Source of the DNA: Fratercula arctica
Taxonomy: Eukaryota > Chordata > Aves > Charadriiformes > Alcidae
Assembly (NCBI GenBank): GCA_947846985.1
Contig: CANTUZ010000012.1
Location: 23,150,135 to 23,214,134, forward strand
Direction of reading: 5' to 3'
Length of the DNA stretch: 64,000 nucleotides
The position numbers and the translations under genes are program-made. The notes beneath the pieces were generated by a model. That model was not told the origin of the DNA, searched no databases, and worked only from the letters and a program-made list of their open reading frames with translations. This document shows positions 1 through 14,174 of this stretch, piece after piece (the first letter of the stretch is position 1; each line of letters opens with the position of its first letter).

Positions 1-943
1 ATATTCCCAAAAAAATACACATTTGAGTTTGGTAAGTTTTTTCCTTGTATCGCCTCATGCACCAATAGGTTTATCCTTTCCATGGCTAAAGTTGGTATTT
101 CTCAAGATCATGGAAAGCTCATGGTGCCCTTCAAGGAACAAAAATCAACCTGCTTTTGCAAGGTAACTTGTCTAGTGGAAAAAATGTCTGCATATTTTAG
201 AGATTGTAGGGAGAAAGATTGGTCTTTCATAGTGATTAAATTGGGGTGAAAAGCCAGGTTAGCAAAGGAGGGGTTGCTAAGCGCGCATCTGTATTCACCT
301 ACAGGTTTGTTTCACCTTTGCAGACAGAAATCCATTAGGTGGTACGGAGCTCCACTGAGGAACAGAATACTAACCAAGAGAAAAGATTAAAACAGAATTA
401 TGCAAACAGGATGGCAAATACTTCCTTTGGGACCAGAAGAAAGCTGTACCATCCAGCTACGGTAATAAGAAAAAAACCAGATCAGCAGCAAATAAGCACA
501 AAGTTTATTATTACCCACAATTCATGGCCTGTAAGTGTCACAGCAAGGACAAAATGAGTTAAAATGAGCAAAGACAAGATATGTGGTGGATGGAGGACTT
601 GGGAGAGGCACGGTTATGTCTTCATCACCAATCTGGAGACTGGTAGTGAACAGGATCTTTTCACTGAAAAGGCCAAACAAAGGTTTTACTTTTATTATAT
701 TTCATTTTGGGAGGGAACAAAATGGTTAATGGTTAGGCAGAACAATTTACATGGTACCAGACTGGAGTGGAAAGTGGGGTTACACAGCGTCTTCATTGAC
801 CGGATGAATAACCTCAAGCAAGTAATATCATCTGTGCATTTATCAATAAACAAAATAGTTTAGTGCAAGTTCTTTGAATCAGAAGCTATCCTTTATGTGC
901 CTGTACAGCTCCCAGCACAGCAGGCTCAGATGGGCTTGGCAGA

Positions 944-1005
944 CCACGCTGTAACTCAGTTCATCAGTATCAATCCATGCTGTAACTCAGTTCATCAGTA
1001 TCAAT
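944..1005. repeat. 31-bp direct tandem duplication
   Basis: Two adjacent 31-bp copies (944-974 and 975-1005) share the core GCTGTAACTCAGTTCATCAG and run to TATCAAT. They differ at one visible position, CCACG in the first copy and CCATG in the second, as expected from CpG decay after duplication. This is a local duplication and not part of a recognised element. Confidence 0.9.
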
Positions 1006-1444
1006 TGACATAGAACACGTGGAAACTGATTATGAGACAAAGAGTTTCAAACCAGTCAAGCAGTGAGAGCTCACAGTTTTAGCAAAACTTTTTTTTCTTT
1101 TTTTGTCTATGTAACTAAAGAGGTCACAGTAAAGGAGATGTTAAAAGATCCTTCCAGCCAAAGAAGTTCGGGAGATTTTGTTTATAATATTCCAAAAAGT
1201 AGAGAATACTGTAGGCTGCTGAAAGGATACACGGTGACTCAGTTCAGCAAAAGCATGTTCCTCAGAAATTTAAGTCACTAGGAGTGACATTATTCCTATT
1301 AAACAGAAAGCAGGGAAAGAACTTCAGATCCCAATGCGTTACCTTTCTCCAAGGTATGTCTTTTCATCCTCAGTATCAAGAAACATCCTTGATACCAAGA
1401 ACTTCTGGTCCAGTGCCTGGGTTATTTCCCCGGTAGGTCACTGC

Positions 1445-1461
1445 AAAAAAAAAAAAAAAAA
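1445..1461. repeat. A17 homopolymer
   Basis: A run of 17 A residues follows CACTGC. It lies 50 bp downstream of an 8-bp inverted repeat (1373-1380 and 1388-1395, GTATCAAG and CTTGATAC, 7-nt loop). No polyadenylation signal or gene-like sequence precedes it on the plus strand, so it is called simple sequence and not a retroposed tail. Confidence 0.8.
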
Positions 1462-4400
1462 TCTGTAGGGTTGATTCTCTACTTCTCAAGCCAAACCAGG
1501 GACAGTCACAAGAAGCCAAGAAATCCACAATGTGGAATGCCACAGACTTCTGAAGGTTGGCTGTGAGCTCAAGAAACAGCACAGAATGGTGAGCGACACT
1601 GAAATAAACAGAGCTTTGGGTTTTGCTCCAAGGGGCCAACAATTCACTCGCTGTTTGATTGTCATTTCAAGAAAGAATCCTCCAAAGAAGAGGATCCTAT
1701 TAGAAAGAGTGGAAATGTAAAATAGTTAGAGCAACAAGGCACCTCACTGTATTTATGAACACGTCAAATAATTCTTACGCAAAGCCCATTTACTTGGTTT
1801 TACAAACCAGAGAAGAAAACGTGCTATTTCCATGGTTCATTTACCAGTTTTTAGGACTTACAGTTTCCTACCTGTAACATATTTAGTATTAAGTACCCAA
1901 CAGTGTAGGCAATCTATAAGGGATAATAGCTCCCCTACGATTTGTCTCCTCAGAAGGCATTTTAGCTGGAAGAGAACAGGAAATAGAAGTGGAGTCACAG
2001 ATGGGGAACTGTATCTTTCAGAGTCATTGGTCCAAGCTGATTTGGAGTCAATTATTTTGTTATGTTGAGGGTCTGGCCAGAACTCAGATCCTGAGCAAAG
2101 CATGCCTATCCAACATCCTGCCTCTTACTGACTGCTGGAAAAGGATGCAGTAGTAGAAATAAAATGACCTAATAAAATCCTGAATGGAATAAGGAAAAAG
2201 TTAAATCTCTAGTAGAACTGAAAAATCTGTGGAAATTAAGACAATGTCAGGGGAACATTTAACACAGGTAAGTTATCAGTGAAATAAGTTAGAACTTAGT
2301 CACAAGTAATGATAGAAATCTGAAACTAACTTCCTGTAAAAATTAAACCAATAAATGGATTTTTTGTTTGTTTCCCCCACTTAACTATTGATGCAAAACC
2401 AAAAAGCATCAGAAGAGTTATATGTCCAATACAAAGCTGAAGAGATTCTTACTGTGATACTTGTAGGGTCCATAACTCATTACTAGTTAGACGAATACCT
2501 TATCAATTGGCACAGGTACAACTTGGTCCAAAGGTAGAGCTGAGCAGTCAAGCTCAAACCTGGGCTGCAGCCAGTACTTTCTATTGCCTCCGAGATGCAC
2601 TCAAGCATCCCTGCACGCTGGCATACTGTGGAAGCAGCACTCCTTTCAGGTCATGTTCTGGGATCCTGAATGTACTTCAAGGTTGCACTGTGTCAATGCT
2701 CTGAAGGAATTCCTCGAAAAGTGGTCCATGAATACAAAGGGCCACCTAACCAATCTATGCACCTGTAAAAGCCTCACACCGGTCTGGTCAAAACATGATC
2801 CTGAGATACACACATCAGTGGTGGCAGACCTCAAGCTCAGTAAAAACTCCTTAAACAGAGTAACACTCAGTGTAACCTTCTTCTGAGCTTCACCCACTGT
2901 TAACTGGTGAAGAAAGTTGAGAAGTTGCTTTTACTTTGGGGTTTTTTTTTTTGCCATAGCAGGTGCCTTCTCAAAATTACTTTGAAAGACAGCTTTTCCA
3001 CACAATGCTGGACAGGTATGCCAATGGCCCTCCAGGAGTATGCAAAGGAAATTAAACACCTAATGTGTCTTATTCCATTTGAATTTTGTGTAGAAATCTA
3101 ACGTGCACTCAGATGCCTCTGAAACTGCCTTCAGGCTAGCACAGGCCCACATAGTGTGAAACAGTCACATTTCCCTGACACAAGCTAACAAATATCTAAG
3201 AAAAATCATGTATAATAGGAAGAAAAATATTACTCCTACTTGAAGTGTCAGTACAATGCATGTTCTTCAGTGACTTGCCTCTGAAACTGGTCGTCTTTTG
3301 CTGTCAGATATTCAGAACACAACACTACCTTGTAGTGACTGAAGGGTATACCATTTCCTGCACTTCTTTCATTCAAACTAAATGAATTTCAATTTGATTT
3401 AAAAGCTTATAATGTAATATTTTCCTTTTGGAAAGACTTCCTGCTATTTTCTCGTTTTGTGTCTCCTGTCCACAGTTTGAAATAAGTTTTCTTGAGCATC
3501 TCAGGTCTGTAGACACAACGTAAAGGTGAAAGAGTTGTAGTAATTGTATGTTTGGGTTGTGGAGGTTTATACTGCAGAGGCAAAGTATTCTAGTAACACA
3601 TGGGATGAAACATAGATGTGCCTTGTATTTTTTGGGAAGATGGACGGGGAGCAGGTGAGCCTCCATCGTGTTATTGCTTTGTTATATTTTTTTACTGTTT
3701 GCAACCAAAAAAGACATTACATTTGTGAAATCTTAACTCTTTAAAGATGGGATAAGCACTATCACTACAACTGCTACTCTTCTGGACTGGTATGAATGGC
3801 TGGAGAAAGACACTACAAGAACAAAGGTGTTTGGCTGGGTTAGCAGAGAGCGACAGAAGCACATCACATTCCCACAGCTGTCTCAAAGCCTCCCTCCCCT
3901 CCTGCCTCCTCACTACTGCTTGTTAAAGGTAACAGCAATGGTAAATAACCTTCCATAACAGACTTCCCTGCTTGCCTGAACTAGAGACAACCGGCTGATC
4001 CTTACAGATGACAAACGCAACAGTTATCATCTACTCGCAAGTTTCTGCAGCAGGTAGTGGAGGAAGGGGAACACCACCTATAAGATGTTGGATGGACCAA
4101 TACCCTTATTTACCAGGGTGACGTGTAGCTACAGAAAGTTCCAGATACCCTCATCAGAGTCATTCTGTTAAGGAGCATAAACAAACAAGAGCTTCAGATC
4201 TCTTCCCCACTGCTTTGAAAAGCACTTTTCCTACATTACCGTTTATGTAACTGCATCCGGACATGCTGATAACAAATACATTGCGTACATGTATCAAATA
4301 AATGGCACAGCCAGACCATCCATAGCTAAACAATAAGTCCGTTTTAGGAAGCACTTGGTAAAGTACTGCTTTCTTATAGCATTTGATTTTCACAGACATG

Positions 4401-5613
4401 CTCCATGGCTTCTAAAATATTAATAAATGCCACAACTGATATTAAAATAGAAAATTACTTGCTTTCTAAAGCTGTCCTTGTCAACACTAGTGGTTTTTAA
4501 CATAATAACAAATGTCGTTCATCGTTGAGGTAAATGTCTTTCTAATCACATATGCTAGTATTTTCCCTATTAAAATATATAGTTCAGGATGATTTGTGTT
4601 TGCAAGGGTGCTTGAAAATAACCTCATTTTTTTTGTTTTTGGAGGAATGAGATGCTCTCTGCTAACTGTTCATGAGAGAGCAGCAATTACTACCTGAAGG
4701 GGTTTTTGTTCTTTCTAACCCAAAATATCTATCTTCTGATGCAGCACAGATAAACTGCTGCTGGGAGTCTATTTAAGTCTGATTTAAAAAAGGAAACGGA
4801 AAAGGGAAAAACTGGGAAACCATGGCAGATTGCACTTTTATGGTACTTATAAGATGATTTTATCCTCACTGCAATATAGCCATTATATGGATTATGCTTG
4901 AAGTGGGGCAGCAAGGTCTGTTTCAGAACTGCATTATCTAAAGTACCATAAAGCATTTTCCTCCTTTCACGACTGGTGATGAAAACTGTTGAAATTATTT
5001 TTTCTCTACACATACACCTAGATAATGTGTCATTTATCTGCATTTACTTAATATTCTGAGGAGACGGTTACTGCAGTTTATTATATGATGATGTTTTAAT
5101 CTACACTGAATATTTTAATAAACTACAGTCTTGAACAGATCTGTAGGACAGACCTATCAGCATTTAATCACACAGTAACCCAACAAGTCTTTCTGTCTTA
5201 GCATACGCAGAGAGAAACAGCGGCTAAGATGTAAGCAACTGTGTGTCATATATTAACAGCATCGCTAAAACACAAAGCTGAGCTCTAATACACAGGCTCT
5301 AATTGCATCAGATATAGAAAAAAGACTTAATAAAAGATAAGCATGGAAATAAATGAAACAAATTATTCTAAATAGCATATGACTGGTATATTATCACTGC
5401 ATTGATTTTTTTCAGCTGTTTATATTTTTTTAAACTACATTTTAATAACAGCTAAGAAAATGGATATTTCTAGCACTTGAACTAAATTAACGTTTTATAG
5501 CTATATATTAACAATGTGAAACGAAATGTAAAATCCTTACATATTACAACACTCAGAGAACAACCAAGTCCATAGTATGGCCTACTGGTCCCAGTCAATT
5601 TATATTCTATAAC

Positions 5614-5767
5614 GTTGAGATAAGAATAAGGTTGAGATATAGGAATAAGGAAAAGATATTCACAGCACCTCAACCAAACCTCCAAAACCGCAAGAAAGCC
5701 ATTTCAGCACACAGGTTCTAAGCATACCCTTTTGTATTCCAGCTTTGACACGTATTCCAGCTTTCAC
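5614..5767. repeat. Two small imperfect tandem duplications
   Basis: At 5614-5649 an imperfect 17-bp unit beginning GTTGAGATA occurs twice. At 5734-5767 an 18-bp unit beginning GTATTCCAGCTTT occurs twice (second copy from 5752). The DNA between them is unremarkable. Both look like replication-slippage duplications. Confidence 0.75.
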
Positions 5768-6308
5768 TCATCTGAAAACACTCTACACATGAAAGCACTT
5801 TACAGTAAGTCTAAGAGGAAGAGAGGGAGGAATGAACAATTAAGTGAAACTGTTCAGCACGTGGAATGCTTTCCAAGCCAGGAGCATTCTGGCTTCTTCT
5901 TGAATTGACCTCTACAGTTCTCTGCTGGGTTACTAGAGCCACACAACTCATCCGCAATCACGTTTTAGAGAAGGAGAAAGAAGGAGAGCTAAAATGGCAT
6001 TTCTGTGTGAGGAAAGAATAAATAGAAGCAGCCAGAAATAGCCAGAAAGAGATTTCCATCTAAAAAAAGTACTTTGCCCCCTCCTACACTTTAAGAAACT
6101 ACTTAATGTAAGATTATTATGTAACTTATTTTTCATGAGAAGAAAAGTAGCTATAAGCAGAATTCATCTACTTTGAGAGCTGATGTTCGGTTTTCTGGAA
6201 TGCTCACTTGAAAGTGCGCTTAAGCTGACATCAGTCAAACATCGTTATCAGATGGCTGTGAGTCCCGATGTGCAGCATGATAGGACACAGTGTATAGTTA
6301 GATATGTT

Positions 6309-6360
6309 AAAAAAAAAAAAACCACAACCAAACCACAAAACCAACACCCACACACCAGCA
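6309..6360. repeat. Poly(A) run followed by A/C-rich tract
   Basis: A13 (6309-6321) is followed by about 40 bp made almost only of A and C (CCACAACCAAACC-type), nearly free of G and T. It belongs to a recurring class of strand-asymmetric A/C tracts in this window. The open frames through it on either strand are compositional artefacts. Confidence 0.85.
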
Positions 6361-9300
6361 TTACAATAACATGCCCGTAACCAGCCTGAAGAGGAAAGAT
6401 AAAACTAGAATGGACTGAGAAACCAGTACCTTTCCATACAACAACAAGCTGCTCTACTGTCTCCGTCATACTGCTTCGACAGATAAATAAAATACTTCCA
6501 GTATAGCCAAATTGATACCTTGCAGGAACACTGAAATATTTGTCAATAATTACTAAAACAGAAGTTTGATGGTAAAGTGAAGAGGCAAGGAGATAATAAT
6601 TAAAACTGAGTCAGTTAGAGGGAGTCAGGCAGAGGTAGTCAAGCAGTAAGATGATGTTACATTCACTTTCTATTGCATACAGTCCGTATTGTTGTAACAC
6701 TTTCACCTGATGAACCAAGGCATTCTCTCACTCTAATAGTTTGGTTATATTGTTTATTCTCTTGCTGGTTGAAAAAGAAAATATCCACCCTCTTCAGCCT
6801 CTTCAAATTATTTCAGGACAATTAAGTCCCTGAAAACCAGAAAAAAAGATGGGAATGAGGAGCATTACTAGAGATGCAGTAAGCGCTGGCTTTACTGATG
6901 GCTGATACCAGTAGGACTGCAGGAGCCGGAGAATATAAGCCTGTCTCAGAAACCCTGTTCTTGCATAGATACATCCTACAGCAAAATTATCAAAAGAAAC
7001 TCTCACATTATCTATGCTGCTTTCCCTGATGACAGACCGGCCAATATTTTATTTTGAAACAGGGACAACTGCTTTCAGTGCTAACTCTTCCTTACCAGAG
7101 AAGCACGGAGAGGGTGCAAGAGAGTCAAGGGAAGCTGTTTTCAATTCGTATTCTAAACTAGGTGTTGTAGCCTAAGAATAAACCAAGGGAAAGGGACAAT
7201 AACTTGCTAGATAAATTTACTGCTTATTAGCTGGAGTTTTTACAGTCTTATACTTTATTCCCTGAAGAATACAGGCTCACATACACAGACCAAAATATCT
7301 GCAGTTTCGGCCTTAGAAAAGATGGAGAAGTCACCTAATCGTATTCGGAAAGAACAAATGTCCTTGCCATATAGTGCTATACTGAAAAAGAACAGTATAT
7401 CATAAAAATAAATTCTGTGACTACTGACTGTTCGGTGCCATCTCCCATCATTAAATTCAAAACCAGGTTGTCACAGTGGCCCATGCCAAGCACAAAAGCA
7501 GAGCTGCCGCAGTCAACACGAGAAACCTGGCAAAAGGGAAAGGCTGAAATCACGTGGGTCCTCATCCACACTTCCCTGATGGCTGAGAAGAGGCTGCATT
7601 TGCAGTATGCTGTCTGAAGTTCCTCCCTGAAAGCAGCCTTTCTCCAAAAAACTAAACAAAACTTAAAAAACAGCCATGTGAGGAGAATATAGGTTCATTG
7701 AGCACACTCCTTGTCAATAACTCTGTAGTTAAAAGGATCATACAGATGAGTATAGAAAATTAAAATGCACTTTCTTTCTCTGCTGAAGGAGTTATTACTG
7801 CACCTCTTATCAGGAAAAGAAAATTGTGGCTACCCAGTTATAGGCTGTCACTGGTTGGAGACAATTGTACTGCAATCATCCTACCGCACAACAGAGGAAT
7901 TTACAACATATGGACTATGGGAAGGGAAAGTGGTCAGGGCGTTTATCTGCATGTATGAACATTTCAGGCTCTACTATAAATTATTTTTCATAAAGTAACC
8001 GTTGGAAGAGGGAAAGTGCCCCAGCTGTTCCTCTTCAGGTGAAGGCAAGAGGGTCAACCCCTGTGCTTTGAGACTCTCACTCCTGGCTACCGTCACGGTC
8101 CCTCCTTGACTGTACTTGGCAGGTAGGGCCCAACACACTCGTCAACCTTTCCTTCAAAATGCAGGTGGAAGGAGAAGGACTTGTAAATGGAAGACCAGTT
8201 TTCACCTAAGTAATATCAAGAGGTCAGTGGGTTGTTAGGAATTGCAGAGGCTACATACAAAGGAGGTTTCTCTCTTCACTTGTTTCATTTCACAGTTGAA
8301 TTGAATTTCCTGATTAATTACAATATATTTGAAGGGAATGAACGACAAAGAAATCCTGTCTCAAGCTCATTTTTAGATAATCACGTTACTTGACTAGCAA
8401 CGCAACTCTGATTTTTTTCAGTCTGCATTGTACGTGGCAAACATGAACAACCAGAAGCCAAAATAGCCAGGTCCTCTCATGCCATTTTTCCAGAGATACT
8501 GAAAAGTCTTTCACATAAATTTGAGCAATATGGAGATAACCTGGTAATGCTTGAGCAGTAATGCACTACATTTATAGGCAGTTCTTGAACAATGAGAACC
8601 CAGAGATACTGTTATCATCTTTACTTTCCAATAACTTAGTTCCATTATTCATCTACTGCAAGTGGATCATTTTCATGAATTCATTTGCATCACAAATCTA
8701 AACCTTTTCTAGTTAAAGCTTTCATATCACTTTTGTATGGTTCTAATATTTCCTAACACAAAACAAAACAAATTTGCCTAGTGTTTTGAATTACAAAAGC
8801 AATGTATTCAGTCTACAAATTTCAAATGAGGGTAGTTTTCAATAAACTGAGATAGGCATTTTGAAAATCTCTTATTAAAGGATTTGCACATTTAAAAACA
8901 CTTCACAGTCAAATCTAATGACTCTTGTTTGCAAACAATAGTAGTGCCGCAATTTCTTGCCATATTAGATCCTGTCTTTGCAAGTGCTTGCAGGCTATTC
9001 CTTATACTGTCGCTGTTACCCTTTGATAGGGCCTTCTCCAAGAGAGAAAGGCGTTCGATAACTCCAGAATAACCATCTTAAGTGAATTACACAACAGTAG
9101 TTAATTCTGTTTTGTAAACAAGGGGAAAACAGCATAATCAAGAATAAGATAGTTATTTAGTAACAAATTAGTGAGCATTTAACTGCTGATTCCTGTATTT
9201 CACAGTATGTGCCTTGCATAAACTAGCAGATAAAGACAAATAATGAGCTCACAGGACACTGAAGATCTGAGCTGCAAAGTATTAAAGAGTAAACACAGGT

Positions 9301-12224
9301 CTTTGGCTGTGTTTTCATCAAGGAGAGAGAAACGGATTGGTTTCCCAGCATTAGCAGGAAGAGCAAATCCCTCCATGTACTAACCTGTTCCAGAAGGGAG
9401 CTGCATTTGACTGCCCAAAGATCTCTAAGCTGCCTCTGCTCCCCGACTGTCTGTTCCTGAGTCTTGAATTCTGACAGTAGGCTCACAAGAAAAAGCCTTT
9501 AAAACCTGATGCCTCAGTTAGCCCCGTAGCCAATAACAAAAGCACTTTCAAACCCCCAAGATTTAAAAGGAAGCATCACCGTTCTCTTACAGCTATCCCC
9601 AAATAAAACCTGTTAACGCTAAGCTCATACCTCCGCCCGGAAGGTTATTTGTTACAGCACTGAGGCCGCTGTGACAGAAGTGACTGACATTTCCATTACG
9701 ATGTATTTTTGCTAAGCTACACGACAGCAAAGTCACTGCTTAGAACATAAACTCAAAAGCCAGGAGAACTCAACAAACAAGTCAGGTGCGTTGTCACAAG
9801 TCAGGCAACAAGACAGGGCAAAGCCTGGGCTTGCAAGGAAACAAGAGAAGGAGGGCAGGGAAAGGAGCTCTCCCCTCTGAATTCCCAGCTCATTCATCTT
9901 CCAGCTCTTGTTTGTGAAAATAGCCCCTCAGAATCGGGAGAAAGGAAGAACCGCAGACAGCATCTTCGAAAGCTAGGCTCAACGCAGCACGACTCACAGG
10001 CAAGAGGGGGGAAATCAGAGCTGAGGGGGCGAATGCTGCTGGGTTGTGACACAGATGCAACCAAAAATTGATGGATGTAATGTTAGAACTTTTCAGAAAA
10101 TTCCAATACATGCAGTTGTTTTCATCAAACTTACCTTGCAGCTATTGCATCTTAAATATTGTGGCACTAACAACCCGAGAGTGAAAATGATTACCAGCCC
10201 GCTGAAACTAACTTCATCGATTTTCCCTGTCTAAACAAAGTGCAATGCAAAAAAGGTAATCAGACAAACAACCTTAACTGTGAAAACAAAATTGGATTTT
10301 CAAAATACTGTCATTTTTATTAATCTGAAGTGATATTACTTAGCTGAAGATTGCCCTTTCATTTACAATAAATGTGTTTTTTCAAGTTAACATTCACTAT
10401 TTGGCTGAACAAAGAGTTATTTTAAAAAAATTTTCTGCAGTATTTCAGACAAAAGCTATTTTTTACCATGAAGTCATAAAACCCCGTGAAAGGAGTTTAC
10501 AATGGAAGCACTGACATCCCCTTAACTGCAGCAGCACCAGCTAAGGCAAATGTAATAGGGAAAAAATTTCAAAGATAGGAATCAAAGTGTTTTATCAAGG
10601 TTGTTCATCCTATTACAATCTCCACTTCCAGAACCCTTTTAATGTAGAAAGTCACCTGCTAGACAGAAAGCTGTTGGTATGAATCTGTATATAAAAGCAT
10701 TTTTCAGTTACGCATGGTCTGCGTCTGAAATGCCAATACGATTTCTTCTGTAGAATTTCTTTTTAGTGAATTTTGGCTTAAATGATGGGTCTAAAGTAGG
10801 TTGAGCTTGTTAATTTTTTTTTCTTTTTTTAACATACAAAATTCTATTCGGTTTAATAATAAAAGTCATATTCTATTCTCAAAAATAGTCTAAGTAAAAC
10901 CACTGAAATGTCACACCTTACCACAGGTTTACACTGCTGAGGCTCACATCAGAATCCGGTTCTTGAGTCCTTGAATGTTGCTGTTGGTCTGACCTTGGAA
11001 ATACTGAGAATAAGCTAAATACAGTCAAGAGCACTTATATCTGAGCTGACACACTTTTTCAAAGGTACAAATATTTTCAAGAAGAAAGGGGGAAAATACT
11101 TTAATGCACTGCCAAACAGATAAAATAATTTTGAGAATTCAAAATTATCTGAATAAATTAAAAACCTAGCTATTTTCTCCTTCCAATTCCCTTTGAGTTT
11201 GCTGACACATAGCGTACTCTCACAAGAGTTAACAGTCTCAGTAAGATCCCACTGGATTTGGGTTTATGGAGAAGTGGACATATTAATTAAAAATCAGATG
11301 AAAATACTACAGGTTTCATTTCATTGAGCTACAGGACGGCTACTGAAGTACTTCTGAGAATGGCTGCACATTTCTTATTTGTGAAATAGACACAATGTAT
11401 TCCAGGAGATACCATTAACAAACACCACGCAAACAGCATCATCTGTTTAAGGATTTGGCTAGACTCGCTTGTTTCTCAGCGCAAGACAATGGTATCTGGA
11501 GAAATATATGCATACAATAAAATTATCTCTTCACTCAGTTGTCCTGACAGACGCATTGTGTGATTTAATTGGCCATGTCTTCTATCATAATGAGACAAGT
11601 TTTCCAAATACACCAGCTGTAAGATTTAAGAAATAGCTGAGTCTGAAAAGGCCCAAGGAAGAGCAAAATATGTTTGAAAAGAAATAAACTGGACTTGCTA
11701 GACATTGCTAGGTACCCACAAAAGGAAATGGACGGGTCAAACATTCGTGCATATTACAAATCATTTAAGGTAAAACTATTCAGGATCAGAGATTTTGTAA
11801 AGCTTCTCTAGCAAAATATGAAACATTTTACTGAAAGCTCTTCACTCCTATGATTTGGCTATGAAAAGGGGGGTTCTCATACCCATATAAATCAATGGTT
11901 TATAAATTCAGAAGCCTATAAAAGCACTGTTTCTTCATTATTGTCAACACACCAAAGACTGAGCCCATGTGAACAGCCTGCAAGGGACTCAAAGACTGAA
12001 AGAATTTTTGTTTGGATAAGGAGACAACTTTTAGTCAAGGATATTAATTTCACACTCCCAGATACTAAATTGAGCATTTTTTTATTAAGCCAATTACTAA
12101 AAAGTGCAGTTTCAGTATTCTATGAGAGGAAATGGTTTGATCAACATTTTTTCATTTTCCCATTGGGAAAATTAACATTATATATACATTTCAGGAAGAA
12201 TTATCCCGGCTTGAAATACTGCAA

Positions 12225-12238
12225 TTGCAATATTGCAA
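12225..12238. other. Perfect 14-bp palindrome
   Basis: TTGCAATATTGCAA is a perfect palindrome, and GCAATTGC sits just beside it at 12221. The TTGCAA half-sites resemble the core of C/EBP-type sites (TTGCGCAA/TTGCAA). This is sequence resemblance only; no function is claimed. Confidence 0.6.
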
Positions 12239-13223
12239 AATACTCTTTTTGAGTCACTGCAACATTTTGCTTAGGCTATCAGTGGAGCTACAGTGGTCCA
12301 CAGATGCTTCCAAAGCATGCATCACCAGCTGATGTCCATTGGCACTTATGTCTTTGTACTCTGTGTGACGCCAAAGAGCGCGGTGACTTCTGAGAGCCCA
12401 GCGCACGCTTCCCAGACATTTCAGGGTTCTTTTCATGCTCTGGTTCTCATGGTTGCTTTTTAATCCGGTTTAAATCTTTGGGCATAGAGCAACAGGGAGT
12501 CCTGTGGGACTTGGCAAGAAGCGTCTCTGGATGTTATCACATCAAGTGGCAGGTGACTGGCAGAAATGCCGGGATGAGTGTACTGTTACAGGCAGAGTGC
12601 CCAAAAATTTGCAAACACAAAGCAAAGGCCAAATTTTCCAAAACTCTACCTCTGTGGAACATTACCTATTTTAAAAACACCTCAATCTCCAAAGAATGTA
12701 TATTCCCTGCCCAGTGTTCTCTGAAGCCGTCCCTGACATGGAATATTCTATGCAGCATCTGATCCCTTCCAAGGACATGGTAATACATAATGAAGAAGGC
12801 TTGAATTAAGATTTCCCTTTAAGCCAAGGACCAGCTGCACCATTTTTTCTTTCCAGGATTTTTGCTATGAGGAAGACATGCCAGCTGTGTCAAATTTAGG
12901 CCAAAGTAGAAAGGAGAGGCTTTAGGGAATCAAAGTGTATCCTGTATTTCTGAAATATGTTTCTTTCTCATTCTGTACCAAAAAAACTTTGTAGAATTTG
13001 CTGATAATACATTTTCTCACATGGGCTATTTCAAAATTTCACTGAATTTATTTTCTCCTCCTTCTGTTTTTGTTACCTTGTTTCTTTCTTAGTCCATTTT
13101 CCTCCATTCCCTGGGACTCCTTTTGACAAGAAAAGGAATCCTGTAAACTGAGAGACCTCACATACATCCACAAACTTGTACCATTTACCATAAAGCAACA
13201 CAACATCTTTATGGAGCACAAAA

Positions 13224-13321
13224 GCAAAAAAAAAAAACAAAACAAAAAAACACAAAAACAACAAAACAAAAAAACAACCACAACACAAAAAAAACCCAAA
13301 AACACACAAACAAAAAAAACC
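13224..13321. repeat. 98-bp A/C-rich low-complexity tract
   Basis: Nearly 100 bp consists of A runs broken by single or double C residues, with essentially no G or T on the plus strand. Long overlapping minus-strand open frames exist across it (Phe/Cys/Val/Leu-rich, hydrophobic looking), but they arise only because T/G-rich sequence lacks stop codons in most frames. Confidence 0.9.
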
Positions 13322-14174
13322 TTAAAATAATTCACTGGTCCTGCAATTGATAAGCAAATAGAAAGAAACAGGCTACGTGCCACCCCAAAAATCACCAATA
13401 GCACATGCATTGCAAAATCATTTAAATTGCTGCTTCATAGGAAAGGAAAAAGCATGGGTGCACGTAACGGGGAACGTTTCAGCTCCTGATTGAGGACTGG
13501 TCTACAACTTGGTAACAGAATGCTGCAAGGGGTATACAAGAGCCCAAACAGGAAAAGAGAAGCTCAGTGCTATTCTTTCTTCGGTTTTAATTTCCGTCAT
13601 ATAAAATTGTTAGCCCGAAGTTCAAGATGACAGCTGATGAGACTATATTATCAGAAGTAAATTTTCCAAACAAAAACAACAGCAAGCACACAGCAGCAAA
13701 GCCCAGTCCCTAAATTTGCACCTGCACTTTTGTCCTTACGATCACCCATGACTGCCAAAAATACTGACAGTGTGCTGCAAAGCTCATACGCATGAACATA
13801 CTGAGAAAGCACATGGACCATCGATGAGTTCTTTTCAAGCATAGCACATTTTAGCATGGATGTCTTGCAGGTGCACTTCACAAGATTAAAGTGTAAACAT
13901 ATGCAAGCATTTAATATCACACTTCGTAGAGAAACTGTTTATAGTGATAAAATTAATCCCGTTCGCAAATGTCTGAAGATCACAAGAACAGCCATATTTT
14001 GTCTGAACCAAGGTGCACAGTTGAGAAATACTACAAGAAACTAGGAAAATACAAAATGGCATGTCCTTCCAGCAGGATATGATATCTGAAAGCAGAGGCA
14101 GGAATTGTATCTGATGACTGTATGTTCTTTAAAATCCACAAACTTACGCCTATTCATTACAGCATGAGCAATGA

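Larger units (their letters stand above)
1..14170. other. Unique AT-rich DNA, no gene recognised
   Basis: No host exon, RNA gene or young transposon could be supported here. Open frames on both strands stay near or below 120 codons, lack recognisable domains, and often overlap on opposite strands or run through A-rich tracts, which fits chance in AT-rich DNA. The stretch holds several short tandem duplications and A-rich tracts that are listed separately. It could be intergenic or intronic; nothing in the sequence decides between them. Confidence 0.6.

Noticed and set aside
2165..2260. Possible ancient CR1 trace (AATAAAATCCTGAATGGAAT)
   Set aside because: It resembles the ATAAAATCATGAATGG block of old CR1s, but the sequence that should follow is not recognisable.
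11917..11924. TATAAAAG as a TATA box
   Set aside because: It is a single motif in AT-rich DNA with no initiator, CpG context or downstream gene.
13048..13410. 120-codon minus-strand frame rich in Phe, Cys and Val that looks like a membrane protein
   Set aside because: Most of it is the A/C-rich low-complexity tract read in complement. T/G-rich sequence makes Phe, Val, Cys and Leu codons and lacks most stops.
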